Source of the DNA: Synergistaceae bacterium
GTDB taxonomy: Bacteria > Synergistota > Synergistia > Synergistales > Aminobacteriaceae
Direction of reading: 5' to 3'
Assembly: GCA_009778055.1 (NCBI GenBank)
Contig: WRKN01000147.1
Span: 1-6,340 of the forward strand
Length of the DNA: 6,340 nucleotides
Positions 4,603 through 6,340 of this stretch are shown one piece after another (the first letter of the stretch is position 1; the number at the start of each line of letters is the position of its first letter). The notes under the pieces were generated by a model. The model had not been told where the DNA came from and did no database searches. It was given only the letters and a program-made list of their open reading frames with translations. The position numbers were made by a program, and so were the translations under genes.

Positions 4603-6093
4603 TTACTTCCTCTTAATCAAAGCCAGCGCCGCCGCCGCCAGGGCGAAAGCTCCAAGTCCGACGTTGCAGCCGCTGGAGCTGCCGGAACTCTCGATCTCGA
4701 TCGTCTTAGTCCTATCGACGTCCACTCCGTTTCCTTTGCCGTTCACAGCTCTCGCGCGAACCACAACGGTACCCTTCTCATTCCCGGCGGTAAGGACGTA
4801 GCCATTAAGCGTCGCAAGCTCCGAACCTTCCGTTATGCTCCACGTTATCGTCTTTACGTCCGCGTCGGACGGTTCGATGGTCCCTTCCAATTCCACTCGT
4901 GCCCCGGTCTTTATTTTGGAAGGTACTTTGTCCAAAATAATATCTTCTACCTCAACATCAACCGGGTCAGGGTCCGGAGTCGGCGGTACAGGAGGTGTCA
5001 CGGGCGGCTCTCCGGGGATCACTGGGTTCCCCTCATACTTTCCGAAGTCGTCGAACACCGAAGCGTTGTAAAAAGCGCCAGCGTTGCTTATAGTCCCAAG
5101 GTTTGTCACCGTTCCTCCCGGCCGAATACTCAGCATTCCGTTAGCCCCGATAACGACCTCCCCATCCCGCTGGTTTTCAAGCACACCCCACACGTTAAAC
5201 GAATTGCTGGAGTTCAGCCTCAAGACCCCTTCATTATCGAACTTGCCGCGTAATTCCACAGTCCCGTTATTCGTAAAAGAGCCAAGCGCGCCAACTACCT
5301 TGCCCACTTTTATCTCTCCGCTCCCGCCACTCTGGCGCGCCCCCGATACAGATAACACCCCGTTGTTAACGAAGCTGCCGCTGGTGACTTCGATTTCGCC
5401 ATTGAGAACCTTCACTTCGCCATCGTTTGTTAAAGTCTTTGGACGCGCTCCCACATCGTAACAAGCCCCGGTACCATCAACAGTAAGAGTCGCGCCTTTC
5501 GCGTTTACGAAGTTCCCCCCCACGCGTAGGGCGCCCCCTTTAACATCCGTGTTCCCCGTGTAGTCAGTCCCATCGAACAAAGTCGTACCATCCGCATGAC
5601 TTGCAATATGTGTTACCGACATAGCTCCCGTGACTATGGGAGCGACCAAAGCGGATGTTGGTCCCGTCCAGTTAAACACCAGGGTTCCTCCACCTGTTAC
5701 CGCGCCCCCGATCGTCAGTACGTCACCTTCTATCACCGCGGGTGAGCTCTCGGTATCGTTCCCAATTACGAGTTTCGCCCCGGTCCCGACGTCGACGTTC
5801 CCTTTCACGTTTAACTTCGCGCTGCTCCCGTTCAGCACTAACACCGCGTTACCTTGCAGCACGATCCGGTCTACGTTTACAGTTCCCGCCGCTGTCGTCA
5901 AGTGCACGCGGCTGTCTTCGATCACGACGACGTCCCCCGCCTGCGTGGTATACGAGGGTACGCTCCAGTTGCCGCTCCCATGCCAATTATCGTTGCCGTT
6001 TCCCCCCTTCCACCGTATTGCGGCGGCTTCCGCGCCTCGTCCGACTCCAGCGACCACCGTTAAAATCAACAAACCAACCAAAAACTTTCTCAC
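4603..6093 (-). CDS. Exported beta-helix/Ig-like surface protein with Synergist-CTERM-type sorting signal
   Basis: This is a 496-aa protein with an N-terminal signal peptide (MRKFLVGLLILTVVAGVG, likely cleaved after AEA at 21-23). A Trp/Gly/Asn-rich segment follows (WKGGNGNDNWHGSGNW, 28-43). About 300 residues of short beta-strand repeats come next, with recurring N-x-G turns (LTNDGEVKV, FVNNGVLSV, FTNNGTVEL, FDNEGVLRL, VTNLGTISN), as in right-handed beta-helix or autotransporter passenger stalks. Then come a Pro/Asp linker (about 356-378), a bacterial Ig-like (Big2-like) domain (about 379-467) and the C-terminal SSSGCNVGLGAF signal with a membrane stretch and KRK. The GTG start lies 8 nt after AAGGAGG. 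Upstream in-frame codons are unlike a signal peptide. The ligand or role is unknown; a surface structural or adhesive role is a guess. Its own terminator suggests an independent unit. Confidence 0.85.
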   Translation of the reverse strand: MRKFLVGLLILTVVAGVGRGAEAAAIRWKGGNGNDNWHGSGNWSVPSYTTQAGDVVVIEDSRVHLTTAAGTVNVDRIVLQGNAVLVLNGSSAKLNVKGNVDVGTGAKLVIGNDTESSPAVIEGDVLTIGGAVTGGGTLVFNWTGPTSALVAPIVTGAMSVTHIASHADGTTLFDGTDYTGNTDVKGGALRVGGNFVNAKGATLTVDGTGACYDVGARPKTLTNDGEVKVLNGEIEVTSGSFVNNGVLSVSGARQSGGSGEIKVGKVVGALGSFTNNGTVELRGKFDNEGVLRLNSSNSFNVWGVLENQRDGEVVIGANGMLSIRPGGTVTNLGTISNAGAFYNASVFDDFGKYEGNPVIPGEPPVTPPVPPTPDPDPVDVEVEDIILDKVPSKIKTGARVELEGTIEPSDADVKTITWSITEGSELATLNGYVLTAGNEKGTVVVRARAVNGKGNGVDVDRTKTIEIESSGSSSGCNVGLGAFALAAAALALIKRK

Positions 6094-6101
6094 AATCAAT
6101 T

Positions 6102-6108
6102 CCTCCTT
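6102..6108 (-). promoter_or_regulatory. Ribosome binding site of the surface-protein gene
   Basis: AAGGAGG on the minus strand, 8 nt before GTG at 6093. It fixes the start at the signal peptide MRKFLVGLL and rules out the longer in-frame reading that extends upstream. Confidence 0.75.
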
Positions 6109-6192
6109 GCTAACTAAAACACTTAAAACTTTAAATTCCCCACCCGAACGCCCCAAAATCTCCAACCCCAAACGTCCAGTTCCAACACCGCT

Positions 6193-6252
6193 TTACAAAA
6201 CCATAAAACCGTACCTGCCTAACGTGCTTTTCCTTTGCCAGACTGGTTTCAT
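6193..6252 (-). CDS. Possible 19-aa leader ORF upstream of the surface-protein gene
   Basis: ATG at 6252 lies 5 nt after GGAGG (within GGGAGGG) and opens 19 codons, MKPVWQRKSTLGRYGFMVL, ending in TAA. It is in the same frame as the surface-protein gene, with no further stop between the two. It could be a leader peptide, the remnant of a longer N-terminus, or chance. No family is recognised. The strong ribosome-binding site is the only positive evidence. Confidence 0.25.
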   Translation of the reverse strand: MKPVWQRKSTLGRYGFMVL

Positions 6253-6340
6253 GTATCCCTCCCTTTCGGTTTGGAATTGAACGCACCATTTGTAAGAAAA
6301 AGGACATTCAAAGGAGGGGGTTTTGAGTTTTTTGTTCAGT

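Larger units (their letters stand above)
6094..6340 (-). other. Leader/intergenic region upstream of the surface-protein gene
   Basis: About 250 nt without a secure gene. It holds the Shine-Dalgarno site at 6102-6108, the doubtful small ORF at 6193-6252, and G/T-rich sequence on the minus strand (6120-6180). I could not find a convincing -35/-10 pair on either strand, nor a terminator hairpin. On the plus strand an AAGGAGG motif at 6311-6317 sits close to the right edge. Confidence 0.5.

Noticed and set aside
6094..6171. Longer N-terminus for the surface protein starting at 6171
   Set aside because: It would bury the signal peptide behind 26 unrelated residues and ignore the AAGGAGG site 8 nt before GTG 6093.
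5630..6280. A 216-codon open plus-strand frame opposite the surface-protein gene
   Set aside because: Thr/Pro/Ser-rich shadow of the beta-repeat coding sequence, with no signal, domain or convincing ribosome-binding site; the minus frame has signal peptide, domains and CTERM.
1..6340. tRNA, rRNA, CRISPR array, transposase or phage genes
   Set aside because: No cloverleaf-like sequence, regularly spaced repeats or transposase/integrase motifs were seen on either strand.

Overview
This window holds a conserved ribosome/GTPase/NAD housekeeping cluster, entirely on the minus strand, preceded (right-hand side, also minus strand) by a gene for an exported surface protein. The best taxonomic clue is the C-terminus of that surface protein: a Ser-Gly-Cys motif, a short Ala/Leu-rich membrane stretch and a basic KRK end. 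I read this as a Synergist-CTERM sorting signal, so the window most likely comes from the Synergistota. The L27 precursor with its own processing protease (Prp) fits an anaerobic lineage such as Synergistota or Firmicutes. Taxonomy is inferred from motifs, not from a search.

Layout from right to left, in the direction of transcription. Positions 6094-6340 are a leader with a small doubtful ORF (6193-6252). Positions 4603-6093 encode a secreted beta-helix/Ig-like protein with a CTERM anchor, followed by a perfect 10-bp-stem terminator (4535-4565). A strong sigma70-type promoter (4467-4495) then drives rplU (L21), prp (cysteine protease) and rpmA (L27 precursor). Its leader of roughly 110 nt carries two mutually exclusive hairpins. 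An intrinsic terminator (3334-3364) closes that unit. Next come obgE (50S-assembly GTPase), nadD (NAD synthesis) and a LytR-CpsA-Psr wall-polymer ligase gene that runs off the left edge.

The genes form a growth-linked set. L21 and L27 are 50S proteins, Prp trims the L27 N-terminus before it can work in the ribosome, and ObgE monitors 50S maturation. NadD supplies NAD, and the LCP protein attaches polymers to the cell wall. Translational coupling is visible: rplU and prp are 4 nt apart, prp/rpmA share ATGA, and nadD/LCP share TTGA. Five of the six cluster genes are best explained by TTG starts.

The least ordinary feature is at the obgE/nadD junction. Two related G-rich palindromes, each flanked by GGGT and facing each other, bracket the junction. 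One supplies the obgE stop codon and last residues. The other is translated as part of an extra N-terminal segment of NadD. This looks like a REP/BIME-type element captured by coding sequence. No tRNA, rRNA, CRISPR, transposase or phage gene was seen, and I found no clearly new defence or metabolic system.
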